DNA of 64,000 nt from Sialis fuliginosa (taxonomy: Eukaryota > Arthropoda > Insecta > Megaloptera > Sialidae). Location: NCBI GenBank assembly GCA_961205875.1, contig OY540820.1:2914001-2978000 (forward strand), in the 5' to 3' direction. Numbering within the stretch: the stretch's first letter is position 1; every line of letters begins with the position of its first letter. The notes under the pieces are model-generated. The model saw nothing but the letters and a program-made list of their open reading frames with translations. It did no database searches and had not been told where the DNA came from. This document shows positions 49,815 to 60,962 of this stretch, piece by piece. A program made the translations under genes and the position numbers.

Positions 49815-51850
49815 TCCAGTAAAGGAAGCATTTTGACAGGAAATTAAGAGGGTAAGCAATTTTATGATTGATTCTTATAGATTTTGAACCGGAGAATTCG
49901 GAAAAAATAACCCGGACTAGCAAAAAGTGGTGCAACACCCTTAAAATGAGGTTTAAGGGAGAAAACCCCATTTCCAACCGTTTTTTCAATTTATCACAAA
50001 ATCTAAAGCGATGATGGTATATTTTTATGGTTGATATATGTTCAGGACACTCTGACGAATCGATTGTGACCACATATACTAAATTTGACGAAAAATTATC
50101 TCTTCCAGAGGGCTTAAAAGACTTAAAAATGCATATTTTCGGGGAAAATAGTTTAAGAATTAATAACTTTTGTTAAAATCATCCAAATGACTCGTAACTA
50201 GGCTCAAATTGTTTCTGAAGTTCCAAAGAATAATAATGAACCATAATTTAAAAAAATATTAATAGTTTAACCAATAAAAATCGCTAATGTTTAAGGGTAA
50301 GTAACGTAAATTTTTGAAAATCTATCTTTTTACTAAAATTTAAATAAAAACATCAGGGTTGAATATTTTTTAGTGAAACCAAGGTAGATACCTTCTATTT
50401 GTACATACAAACAAAATGAGACCCCCCAAAATAATATTCAATTATTAGAACTGGTGCAAGTGCGATTAGAAATACACTGAATTTTTGTTGTATACAATTT
50501 AAAAAAATTACATTTTTCCAAACAAAATAATAGATTCAGTCTAGTAAAGGAAACATTTTGACATGAAATTAAGGGGGCAAGGAATTTTATGATTGATTCT
50601 TATAAATTTTGAACCAGAGAATTCGAAAAAAATAACCCGGACTAGTGAAAAGTGGTGCAACACCCTTAAAAATGGGGTTTAAGGGTGAAAATCCCATTTC
50701 CAACCGTTTTTTCTATTAATCACAAAATCTGAAGCAATGATGGTATATTTTTATGGTTGATATATGTTCAGGCCACTTAGACGAATCGATTGTGACCACA
50801 TATACTAAATTTGGTCAAAAATTACCTCTTCCAAAGGGCTTAAAAGACGTAAAAATGCACTTACCCTTAAACATAAGCAATTTTCATTGGGTAACTACTA
50901 ATATTTTTTTAAATTATGGTTGGTCATTATTCATTGGAACTTAAGGAATAATTTGAGCCTAGTTACGAGTCATTTGGATGATTTTAACAAAAGTTATTAA
51001 TTTTTAAACTATTTTCCCAGAAAAGATGCAATTTTACGTCTATTAAGCCCTTTTAAAGACGTAATTTTTGGCCAAATTTAGTATATGTGGTCACAATCGA
51101 TTCGTCTAAGTGTCCTGAACATATATCAATCATAGAAATACACCATCGTTGCTTTAGATTTTGTGATAATTTGTAAAAACGGTTGGAAAAGGGCTTTTCA
51201 CATTTAAAGCCCATTTTAAGGGTGTTGCACCACTTTTTGTTAGTCCGGGTTATTTTTTTTCGAATTCTCCGGTTCAAAATCTATAAGAGTCAATTCGTTT
51301 CACTAAAAAATATTTAACCCTGGTGTTTTTATTTAAATTTTAGTAAAAGGAGAGTTTTTCAAAAAATTACATTACTTACCCTTAAACATTAGCGATTTTT
51401 ATTGGTTAAACTATTAATATTTTTTTAAATTATGGTTCATTATTATTCTTTGGAACTTCAGGAACAATTTGAGCCTAGTTACGAGTCATTTGGATGATTT
51501 TAACAAAAGTTATTAATTCTTAAACTATTTTCCCCGAAAATATGCATTTTTAAGTCTTTTAAGCCCTCTGGAAGAGATAATTTTTGGTCAAATTAAGTAT
51601 ATGTGGTCACAATCGATTCGCCTGAGTATCCTGAACATATATCAACGATAAAAATATACCATCGTCGCTTTAGATTTTGTGATAAATTGAAAAAACGGTT
51701 GGAAATGGGGTTTTCACCTTTAAACCTCATTTTTAATGGTGTTGCACCACTTTTTGTTAGTCCGGGTTATTTTTTTCGAATTCTCCGGTTCAAAATCTAT
51801 AAGAATCAATCATAAAATTGCTTGCCCTCTTAATTTCCCTTTTTCTCACT
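49815..51850. mobile_element. Double foldback: two nested pairs of inverted arms
   Basis: Four related segments with AACCCGGACTAG, AAGTGGTGCAACACCCTTAA, GATATATGTTCAGG and CGATTGTGACCACATATAC. Two are in plus orientation (about 49815-50380 and 50535-50880) and two inverted (about 50860-51290 and 51310-51850). The outer pair and the inner pair each form a hairpin, so the 2-kb block can fold as a hairpin within a hairpin. No coding potential survives. Confidence 0.8.
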
Positions 51851-51895
51851 TTTCACTGCTTCCTTGACTGGGCTATATGTATATTTCATATACAT

Positions 51896-52260
51896 AGGCA
51901 GTGCCGGATTTAGTCAACTATAGCCTATAGCAAATGTTATAAAAAGTCCAGTTACATTGCTAGGGGGAGGGGGTGACTCAGGGCGGAAATCGATAGTGCA
52001 CCCCTCCCTCCGAAAAAAGCCAATAGGATTTATATTTTGTGCATTAGGCCGGTGTCACCCCCTGTGATTTTTTTACGGCAGAAAAAGAAATCAGTGTGCT
52101 CTATTTAAAAAAAAATAAATTGGACGGTTATCACCCCTTATAGACTTGATAATGACCAAAAAAAGTCAACTGATTCAGATTATTAGACATTTTACCCCTT
52201 GGAAGTTTTAAATAACTAAAAAAGGTGGTAAGACTTTATTTTATTAACAAATGGGCGTTT
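51896..52260. mobile_element. Fragments of hAT-like repeats
   Basis: CAGTGCCGGATTTAGTCAAC at 51900 resembles a hAT terminus. From 51955 the text CATTGCTAGGGGGAGGGGGT and GGGCGGAAATCGATAGTG matches the element at 40645. Right ends are missing. Confidence 0.55.
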
Positions 52261-52489
52261 AATTAAACAGAGCACATTCAAAAATTGTACTAAATTATAA
52301 TTGTATATTATACATATAATATGTAGTGTATAACTATTTTTATATATTAATTACAGGAGCGGGAGCAAAGCCCAGGGCGCGGAGCAGCAATACCAGTGGT
52401 GTCTTGAAAGAGGTGGTTGTTGTGTTGGCGAACGCGGCGACTACGGCGGCAACGGCGATCGTGACGGAGCACGACGGGCTGGTGCCGGC

Positions 52490-52592
52490 ATGAGCCTGGA
52501 GACACTGCTGGAGGCGGCGCGCTTCCTGGAGCTGCAGGAGCTCAAACAGAACACATCGGCGGCTCTCGTGCACGCGTCGTCTTCGTCGCCAG
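52490..52592 (+). CDS. Mnt: Mnt (Max-binding repressor), first coding exon with the Sin3-interaction domain
   Basis: The exon begins after TTACAG at 52356; coding starts at the ATG at 52490 and runs 34 codons plus one base to a donor (CCAG|GTAAAA). Residues 1-14, MSLETLLEAARFLE, match the N-terminal SID of vertebrate MNT (MSIETLLEAARFLE), the amphipathic helix that recruits the Sin3-HDAC corepressor. Mnt dimerises with Max on E-boxes and antagonises Myc in growth control. The following residues are Gln/Ser/Ala-rich. The start has a purine at -3 and the SID is N-terminal in the family, although the frame stays open upstream to the exon edge. The bHLH-zipper exons are not in the window and must lie beyond the right edge unless missed. 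Another frame of the same exon ends at this ATG (see findings). Confidence 0.88.
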
Positions 52593-52810
52593 GTAAAACA
52601 AACCACTATGTGTATTGTGTGTATTATTCTATTAGTTCGTGAGTCGACTATAAGAAATACCATTATTTGATATAGTCCTCGGTCCTGGCTTTAAATTTTG
52701 AAATAAAAAATACTCCTCTGAAACTTCGTGAGTGGATTCATTTTGGCGTAACCTACAACTTTTTTATCTTCGAAAATTCTGAGAATTGGGGCGTTTTTGA
52801 TGTGGCATGC

Positions 52811-53117
52811 GTCAAACCCCCCCCCCTACACACGATTTTGATGATTTTGAAATGGGGCCGTCCTCAAGCCAGACCCAACCATCCAACCAAGGTTTATTAA
52901 TATCGGTTCAGTGGTTCATGAGTTATGCGTGTGACAAGGATTCTGGGAATAGACACATTGATACACGGACGGACAGGCAGACACGGAACGAAATGTGTTG
53001 GTCTTGACGTGAAACGGATAGATCAATTTAAAATTTTGAAATCTGAGAACATTTGTTTTTCTCAATCTGAAACGATCACAAAGTTTCTCGTATCTTCGAT
53101 ATTGCGAGGAAGCAAAA
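52811..53117 (+). mobile_element. Repeat family A, 3' half
   Basis: Starts within the C-run before TACACACGATTTTGATGATT and runs to the terminal hairpin TCTTCGATATTGCGAGGAAG. It lies in the presumed first coding intron of Mnt. Confidence 0.8.
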
Positions 53118-53372
53118 ATGGTTGCGCAAATCAGCGGTTTCAAAACCGGGCCTGTGTAACGTTTAATGTCAACAACATATTATATGACATTATATTATAT
53201 GTACATGAAATGTGTTGGTTCCATAGCACGTGTTATGTACCTACGTATGACGTAACCGTGTTCCTCCCCCCATCACTGAAAGGGGAAACTGTCGTCTGGG
53301 TTCAACAGAGCGGCCTGCAGAATACTAGACTTCTTTTTAATTTTCTTTTCGTAGTTACTTACGTTCATTTTT

Positions 53373-54177
53373 AGGGTTCCTAAGAAACCCTATTGATCTC
53401 ACTTTATCGTCCGTCCGTCCGTTATTTTTACTCAAAGCTAAATATCTCGTAAACTATAAAAGCTAGAAACTTGAAATTTTTATTGAATATGTAAAATGAT
53501 GTCCTCTACTAGTAAAAAATGTACAAATTTGTTGAAATAATAATTTTTAAGGGAGTAGCACTAAGGAGTTAAAGATAGGAATTATTTTTTTTACCAAGGC
53601 ATGTGACACGTTTAAATGTATAACCAAACCAGCGGAATTAGACCCTCTTTATTTTTTCTAAATAAAAAATGACGCCTACAGAGGGCTTTAAAGCAAATAA
53701 AAAAAATAAAAAAATTGTATACCAAGACTTGTGGCGTATCAAAATGTAGATCTCAATTAGTAGAATTTGACCCTATTTTTATTTTTTTTCTAATTCAAAA
53801 ATGGCGCCTATAGGGCGCTAAAATCAGTATTTTATTTTGTCTCACCTCCTCTAACTTTGTAACTACTGGTTGAAAAAATCTAAAAAAAAATTGGTAACGA
53901 TGCTTTCGCGGACTACCAACGACAAATACTAAAGTCAATAATATAATTTAAAATTTTGGAATAAAAGGGAGAAGCGTCATAGAATTTTTAATTTTAATTT
54001 TCATACCTAGGCATGTAGCGTGTCGAAATGAAGATCTCAATAAGTTGAATATGACCCTATTTTTATATTATGTTCTAACTCAAAAATACACCTGTGGCTT
54101 CAAACACTCCACGTAGTACGTACTTCGGTACCTTTATGGCATATAGGTACACCCGTGTATGTCTTGCCCGAATTATT
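53373..54177 (+). mobile_element. Repeat family J, uninterrupted copy
   Basis: From AGGGTTCCTAAGAAACCCTA to CGTGTATGTCTTGCCCGAAT. It contains three related blocks (GTGTATCAAAATGTAGATCT / GTGTCGAAATGAAGATCT) and ATGGCGCCTATAGGG. It is the reference for the interrupted copy at 14345 and the inverted one at 58162. Confidence 0.78.
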
Positions 54178-54215
54178 TATAATGATACAAAATTATTAAA
54201 TAATGATTACACATT

Positions 54216-54875
54216 ACACAGGCCTACAAAAAAATACTTTTGAACTGGTGTCTCTACTTCAATAAGTGATTTCGGAGGCTTTTGACGTGCTGAACCCGAA
54301 TCCGTCACCCGAATTGCTCCATCAGGTCAGGTTTTTGATATAACCTAACCTAAAAGTGTCCAAAATGACAATTTTGGTAATATTTAAGAATTTATTACCA
54401 AGTAGAGACTTTTTTCTAAAGTTTTCGTTCGCGGTAAGAAAAAGTACTATCTTTCCTCTTTAAAACGAATTTTTATTTTTTACTGTACGATTTTTTGTCA
54501 CCGAAATATACTAGTTTGAATATATTATATTTTTCTTAATAGAGTAGACACAGTGACACAATGGACTTTACTATACATTAAATATAACAATAATTTCAAA
54601 CTAGTTTATTTCGGTGAAAAAAAATCGTACAGTAGAAAGTAAAAATGTATTTTAAAGAGAAAAGATAGTACTACTTCTTACCATGAACGAAAACTTTAGA
54701 AAAAAATTACCTACTTGGTAATAAATTCTTAAATATTACCAACACTTTTAGGTTAGGTTATATCAAAAACCTGACCTGATGGAGCAATTCGGGCGACGGA
54801 TTCGGGTTCAGCACGTCAAAAGGCTCCGAAATCACCTATTTAAGTAGAGACACCAAAAATGATGTCGGCCTGTGT
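54216..54875. mobile_element. Foldback element with ~300-bp arms (ACACAGGCC ends)
   Basis: The left arm (ACACAGGCCTAC, GGTGTCTCTACTTCAATAAG, GCTGAACCCGAATCCGTC, GATATAACCTAACCTAAAA, TTATTACCAAGTAGAG, TGTACGATTTTTTGTCACCG) returns in reverse order and complement from about 54595 to GGCCTGTGT. The loop (about 54530-54590) is AT-rich. No coding sequence. Confidence 0.87.
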
Positions 54876-55249
54876 TATACATCCATATGTAGGTGCGCAA
54901 TAAAAATTATTCTGTTATTATTAACCCGCTAGTTCAGATCTTATACAACCTCTGTAGCGAGTTTATTTTAATCGTTTATGCATCGATTTTAAGAAAAAAA
55001 TTTACCCTCTATTTCCTAAAATACGAGAAATTTACGATTTTGTAAAATGAATAAATAACCTAAATATAAACTTGTTAGATGCATAATTCATTTTAATGAA
55101 AGTTAGATCTGATTAGTAGATAGTTCCATATAAAAATTACCAAAATCGTTTACTGAGTGAGGTGGGGTACAAATTTAAAAAAAGTTGAGAACCGATATTC
55201 TATCGGCTTTATGCATTACTAGCTGTTAGTTAGATATAACTTTATTTTG

Positions 55250-55495
55250 GATCTCTTTATTCTACACAATTCTTTACTTTTTTTTGTTCAATATTTAACG
55301 TATTGCAAAATCGAGCGCGCTGACAGCAAACTTTTTTCCGACTTGATTTACTATTATCGTCATTGCTTATTCCTTATGTTACGTAACGTAATAAAATATA
55401 TACTAAAACTTAAATCGGATAAGTGATTCTCGAGTGATGAGCGCACTAACGGACAGACAGAGAGAGACGTTGCGTTTTATAATATAATATTTATG
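55250..55495 (-). mobile_element. Partial Helitron copy
   Basis: TTCCGACTTGATTTACTATT, GTTACGTAACG and CTCGAGTGATGAGCGCACTA correspond, inverted, to the 5' half of the Helitron at 26427-27189. The CTAG end is missing. Confidence 0.6.
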
Positions 55496-55898
55496 TTGTC
55501 TATCGTTCACAGTGTTTTAAAACTATATGTTTTATTGAATTTGTTTCGTGATCCACAATAAAAGTAATTTGTTATATTATAAGGTGGAGTGGGGTAAGAT
55601 CGTAAACGGGGTAAGATCATAAACGCTTTAAATATATTCTAATATCCATTACATTATATATAGACTAAGGTAGAAACCTGTTTTTGATTATTATGCAGTC
55701 ATCAAACCATTCCTTATAAATCTATAACTTTGAAATTAAGCAACCGATTTTAATCTAGTAAAAAGCATTTTATAAATGGCGAATGAAGAATTCCGATTTT
55801 GTCCTATAACGTATGAACATTGATTTCAATGAGCTTTAAACGGCTGCTTACGGACTTGCCCCTTACATGGGGCAAGTCCGGAATAGCTACTACATTTG

Positions 55899-56730
55899 CT
55901 TCTTCGCAATATCGAAGATACGAGAAGCTATGTGATCGTTTCAGATTGAGACAAAAAAAAAGTTCTCCAATTTCAAAATTTTAAATTTATTTATCCATTT
56001 CACGTCAAGACAAACACTTTTCGTTCCGTGTCTGTCTGTCTGTCCGTCCGTCTGTCCGTCCGTCCGTCTGTCCCCTGAATCCTTGTCACACGCATAACTC
56101 ATGAACCACTGAACCGATATTATTGAAACTTGGTCGGATGGTTGGGTTTGGTTTGAGGACGGTCCCATTTCAAAATCATCAAAATCGTGTGTAAGGGGGA
56201 GGGGTGACACCCCAAAATATTTCTTTTTTCAAGATATCTCAAGAACGACACATGTTACGAGAAAATTTTATAGAATATTTTTTGTAGAGAATTAAATTTC
56301 CTATAATATGGGTCTACTACGTTTGTTGTAAAATATTCCCTTACAAAGATTTATCTAAATTAATTTTAAAAATTCGTGTTTTGTTTTTCTAAATTGATAT
56401 TTGATTGGATATATTAAGTGTCATTTTGACGTTTTAAATGTCACTTTGGCGTTTTAAATGTCACTTTGACGTTTTAAATGTCACTTTGACGTTTTAAATG
56501 TCATTTTGACATTTGCATAAATTTAGATTTAGATTGAAATTGTCAAAAAATTAAAAATATATGAAAAAATATTCAGGTGCGTTTTAAGAAAAAATTCGAA
56601 CTAAGATTTTTTAGTAAAATTTGTGTAAAAATTAAATGGTTAACCAATGCCAGGCAATTTATCTGAACACTATCGGTTTTAGTGAATTTAGCACGAGGAA
56701 GCACTGTGCATTTACTTGGCAGATGTTTTT
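55899..56730 (-). mobile_element. Repeat family A, most complete minus-strand copy
   Basis: All blocks of the 38791-39590 copy appear in reverse order: terminal hairpin, AAACACTTTTCGTTCCGTG, (GTCC)n, GAACCGATATTATTGAAAC, CAAAATCGTGTGTAAGGGG, CTACGTTTGTTGTAAAATAT, the five-unit minisatellite and GCACGAGGAAGCACTGTG. Confidence 0.85.
56415..56514. repeat. 20-bp minisatellite, five units, in the inverted family A copy
   Basis: Units TTAAATGTCACTTTGACGTT with small changes. Same unit length and number as at 39031-39130. Confidence 0.92.
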
Positions 56731-56918
56731 TTTAATTTTTTATAAAAGTTGTAATTTCCAGTACAAGTTTGTGTTTATGTCAATGCAAATTAAAGAGTGT
56801 TAGTTGCACTTTACGATGATACCAACATAATGTTGAATATTTGAAACATAATTTTAAAAATAAATGGTAAAGTCGAACTTATCAAAAATCGGTCCGAACT
56901 TACCCCACTTTCACCATT

Positions 56919-58161
56919 ATTATTATCGAAAAGTTTTTGCTATTAAGAATATTAAAGTTATAATGTTTTGTATTTAATTAAGTTAAATTTTTCTAAATCC
57001 AGACCTGAACTTTATAGTTTAACACTCAGACCTAGTTTAATTAATAGATTGTGATCTTCACCTTAAAATTATTTTTTAATATTTTGTTTTCTGTTTAACT
57101 GTTGGAGTGAAATGTTTTAAACTGTATTAACTAACATATTGAAAGACACTAACCGACGTCCACACGTAACACAATGAATGGTAATTGTCAGTGTTGTCTC
57201 AAGTTCATCGACTGTACATAACCTGACCAGGGCCGGCCCTCTGCGACCCAACGGGTAAATTAAGCCGCCGACGAATATAACTAGACCCCAGTACTTAGTG
57301 GTGCGTAACCTTTTTCCTTTAAAGGGTTATCATATAAGGTAAAGGCACCAGTTATGGCCATTATAAGAGCAAGTTTTCAAACATTTTTTATTTGATTTTA
57401 TTTTTCCTTTTGTAATGTAATAAGCAATATTATAAAATTAAGAGCGTTTTTTTTTAAATTGTTTGACTACCACTGAATCACACTAGACTATATTATATAT
57501 ATTAAACCCTTGATATTAGTAATACAAAAGATCTGAAAGTACATTCACTACACTTGCACTGCATGAACTAATATATTTTAACTTTTAAATCTCTTTGAAT
57601 CCTCGTAGGTACAGTCGCCTGCATTAATGGTCTTGCAGTTTGTATTCATTTTCGTTTATCACAAACTTAGTAGGCTCCTCCCATTTGTGCAATTATAATA
57701 TTTAAATCATTTCTCCATGTATCAAACAAAGACAGATATTTTGAAATTCATTTGCTAGATAAAGAACTACTCTTCGTTTATAATAGGTACTCATATATAT
57801 TTGTGCAATTAAATTATTATGTAATCTATTGAAAATTGTATACGTAAATTTTTTGGCAATAAATATTTGATATTCCGAATTTTAGTATTTAAATATACTA
57901 AACTTGATAGAAAAAGATAACCGCTGATGTTTGTCTTTAAATTTGGAATCTGTTGTAAGCGATTCTAGCCTTTAGGGTGCCAGACGAGTTCTGCAGGCGA
58001 CTGTACCTATATAATGAAACTCCATAATATTTCAATTTTTATAAAATCATTCAAACTGTTGTACGGTTATTATTTATTATTTTTATTATTTGCTTGAAAA
58101 TGCATTTTATTAGTGAAAGTAATAAACGTTTTATTTAATTTAAATTGTTATTTTCTATAAA
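56919..58161. other. Intergenic or intronic DNA with small repeat fragments
   Basis: Contains a hAT-like terminus CCAGGGCCGGCCCTC at about 57230 and the start of family N (AAGGTAAAGGCACCAGTTAT) at 57338. No exon was recognised. Confidence 0.4.
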
Positions 58162-58915
58162 TAATTCGGGCAAGACATACACGAGTGTATGCCATACGGG
58201 TTCCGAAGTACGTAATACGTGGGCTGTTTGGAGCCAATTACAGGTGCTAATTGAGATCTACATTTTGACACCCCACTTGTCACTTTATCAAAATAAAAAA
58301 ATCTATGACGCCCCTCACTTTTATTCCAAAATTTTAAATTATATTATTGATTTAAGTATTTGTCGTTGGTAGTCCCGCGAAAGCCTCGTTACCAATTATT
58401 TTTTAAATTTTTTGAACTAATAGTTACAAAGTTAGAGGAGGTGAGATAAAATAAAATACTGCTTTTAGCCCCCTACGAGCACCATTTTTGAGTTAGAAAA
58501 AAATTAAAAATAGTATCAAATTCTACTGATTGAGATCTACATTTTGATACCCTACACGTTTTGGTATTCAATTTTTTTTTGCTTTAAAGATTAAAGCCCC
58601 TTTCAGGCATAATTTTTGATTTAGAAAAAAAATAGAAAGAGTCAAATCCGCTTGTTTGGTTATACATTTTAACGTGCCACATGTCTTTGTATAAAAAATA
58701 AATATTTTTTTACCTACCTTTAGCTCCTTATTGCCCTCCTAAAAAAAATATTTTTTCAATTTTGTACATCTTTTACTAGAAGGCATTATTTTAAATGTTC
58801 AGTAAAAATTTTAAGTTTCTAGCTTATATGTATATGTAGTTTACGAGATATTTAGCTTTGAGTGAAAAGGACGGACGGACGGAAGACAAAGTGAGGTTAA
58901 TAGGGTTTCTTATAA
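58162..58915 (-). mobile_element. Repeat family J, inverted copy
   Basis: Reads ATTCGGGCAAGACATACACG at the left and AATAGGGTTTCTTATAAG at the right, colinear on the minus strand with 53373-54177. Confidence 0.78.
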
Positions 58916-59044
58916 GTAAATTTAATAAACCTTATAAACAATAATTATCTATCTTAATTAGAAAATTTATGTGGGTGATAAACAAAAAATGTTTTCTTAT
59001 ATAACATATCGTATAGGTAGCAAAAATGTATTTTTATATAATAA

Positions 59045-59370
59045 CTAGCAGTGCCCACGCGGCTTCGCTCGCGTAGACTACGGAATTATTGTTTAGGATT
59101 TTTGAAAAATATAGTTTAATTAATTAAGTACAAACACAATTAGTTATTATAGTAATAATAATTTATCAATATGTACCTAAATTACCTAACAAAAACGAAT
59201 CAGAAGAAAAAAGTACAAATAATTTGTGTTCTGTTTAAATTTAAATGTTAATTATTGAAAACAAAATAATAAATAATAAATAAATAATAATCGAATAAGT
59301 GGTTCTCGAGTGATAAACGGGCAGACAGACAGACAGACAGAGAGACGTTGAGCTTTATATATATTAAGGA
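59045..59370 (-). mobile_element. Short non-autonomous Helitron, inverted
   Basis: On the minus strand it begins TCCTTAATATATATAAAGC and ends with the hairpin GCGAGCGAAGCCGCG, then TGGGCACTGCTAG followed by T. It is an internally deleted relative of the 26427-27189 element. Confidence 0.82.
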
Positions 59371-59787
59371 TATAAAAAATGTTCTATCCGATACAGCGCA
59401 AAGGTAAGTAAACTTGATTTAAAACAATAGCCTCGTCCTTATCACGCATTGTGTATTTCTTTTCACTTTTCCACGCGGTCTGTGTGTGTCCCCTTGCCGC
59501 CGCCACACCTGTCGAATGTGCAACATGCTATACGCTGTTGTCAAGTATAATAAAGCACCTTGTAAAACTACAATTATTAATTGTGTCTCCGTGTTGTTTT
59601 GAATTTGTTTTATTTTGTATATGAGATCAGAGAAATAGTGATGCTGGGTGGGTGTACCTTAAACCTAGAAAAATAAATTGACAAAAGTATGTATTACGTA
59701 TTTGATGTAAATCACTCATAGAAATATATGAACTCACCATGAAGATCGACTATATATTTATAAGAAAGAGTATACTTACACATAAAT

Positions 59788-60276
59788 AGAGATTGGAAAA
59801 ATAGTTGTTATTTTAAATGAAATAGTTACTATATAGTTGATTTTTTTTCTGTAAAATAGTTGGCAAATAGTTTTTTTTAATCAAAATAGTTGTGAAATAG
59901 TTACAAATTTTTTACAATAATAATTTTTTTTCGATTTAATCAATAATTAGTGACATTAACGTATTAGTAAAAAGTGTCAAATCTTTTTTTTCGGGGAAAA
60001 CATGTTATGCGATTCTAGATAGATTTTAGAAGCTGAAAAAAAAGGAAAAACAAATAAATATGTAAAAACACAACATAAATATCTATAACTGTATAATAGA
60101 CAAAATGTATTTGTAAAAATATATAAAACTACAAAATTTTTAACATTGGATAAAAAAAAGGCAAATAGTTTAAAAATAGTTGGAAAGGTAAAATAGTTGC
60201 AAATAGTTGATTTCAAATTGGGTTTGATTATAGTTACATTTTTCGCAATAGTTGAAAAACTATTTTTCCAATCTCT
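59788..60276. mobile_element. MITE with AGAGATTGGAAAAATAGTT termini, long copy
   Basis: The same perfect 19-base inverted ends as at 3630-3823. The interior contains about a dozen AATAGTT motifs in both subterminal zones. Confidence 0.88.
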
Positions 60277-60496
60277 ACACATAAATTATTATAAATTAGG
60301 ACAATCTGCTGAAACCGAGTTCAGAGGGGCAGAAAAATTACCCTAAAGAGGTTATCAATAATAAATATAAAATAAAAGATAATTAGCGCTGATATAGGTC
60401 CTTACCGGGAGCGCAAGCTGAGGCCTTATTTTAAATAAAAAAAAAATGCATATATTATATTTATATTAAAATAAAATTATGACAGTGTTATTTAAC

Positions 60497-60962
60497 AAGG
60501 GGACGACCAGACCATTGTCGCACTAATTTGCCTTAAAAAAAATTAGGGTTGTAGTAGCGGCATAGACAAATCTACACACCAAGTCGTTTGACGGAAAACT
60601 CATAAATAAACGAGAAAAATATTATGAAATTCCTTTGTAAATTCGCTTAAACATATTTTATGTACCAATCCAGTTGAATGAAGTCAAACGCAACACTAGC
60701 GGTGGCTCTGTCGTCAGCGCTACGGGCTGACAACCGTGAATAGCCTGGTTCGATCCCCGGTGCGATCGATTTTTTTTTTGTATAGGTACGTATGTTTAAG
60801 CAAAACAGAAGAATTTCATAATTTTTTTCTCATTTGTTTTTGAGTTTTCCGTCAAACGGCTTGGTGTGTAGATTTGTCTATGCCACTATTACAACCTGCT
60901 ACAACCGTAATTTTTTTTAAAAGCAAATTGATGCGACAAGGGTCTGGTGGTCCCCTTGTAAG
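60497..60962. mobile_element. Foldback element enclosing a tRNA-like module
   Basis: Left-arm motifs: GGGACGACCAGACCATTGTC, GGCATAGACAAATCTACACA, GTCGTTTGACGGAAAACTCA. They return inverted on the right: TGAGTTTTCCGTCAAACGGC, TGTGTAGATTTGTCTATGCC, GGGTCTGGTGGTCCCC. The loop contains the tRNA-like segment at 60698-60769. Confidence 0.85.
60698..60769 (+). ncRNA. tRNA-like sequence (degenerate, possible GAC anticodon) followed by a T-run
   Basis: TGGCTCTGTCGTCAGCGC resembles the D-arm and A box of a tRNA. GGTTCGATCCCCGG is a near-perfect B box and T-arm. Between them ACGG / CCGT could form an anticodon stem around GCTGACAA, which would place GAC (Val) as anticodon in a loop one base too long. 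The ends do not give a proper acceptor stem. A run of ten T (60770-60779) follows at once, like a polymerase III terminator. It is more likely a SINE head or tRNA pseudogene than a working tRNA. Confidence 0.55.

Larger units (their letters stand above)
55583..56918. mobile_element. Element with GGTGGAGTGGGGTAAG ends, carrying a family A insertion
   Basis: GGTGGAGTGGGGTAAGATCG at the left is inverted at the right as GAACTTACCCCACTTTCACC. The intervening sequence is largely family A (55899-56730, inverted). A short hairpin with the same motif (CGGACTTGCCCC / GGGGCAAGTCCG) stands at 55852-55880. The superfamily and target duplication were not determined. Confidence 0.65.

Noticed and set aside
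52340..52663. 107-codon open frame antisense to the Mnt exon
   Set aside because: GC-rich shadow of the Mnt exon; the plus strand has the family match and splice sites.
52925..53374. 149-codon open frame on the plus strand after the Mnt exon
   Set aside because: Most of it is family A repeat sequence; the same reading appears in the antisense of other family A copies.
55941..56210. 89-codon open frame with the reading DFDDFEMGPSS
   Set aside because: The same reading recurs at 52807 in another family A copy and includes the GTCC/CAGA simple repeat; it is repeat translation and no known protein is visible.
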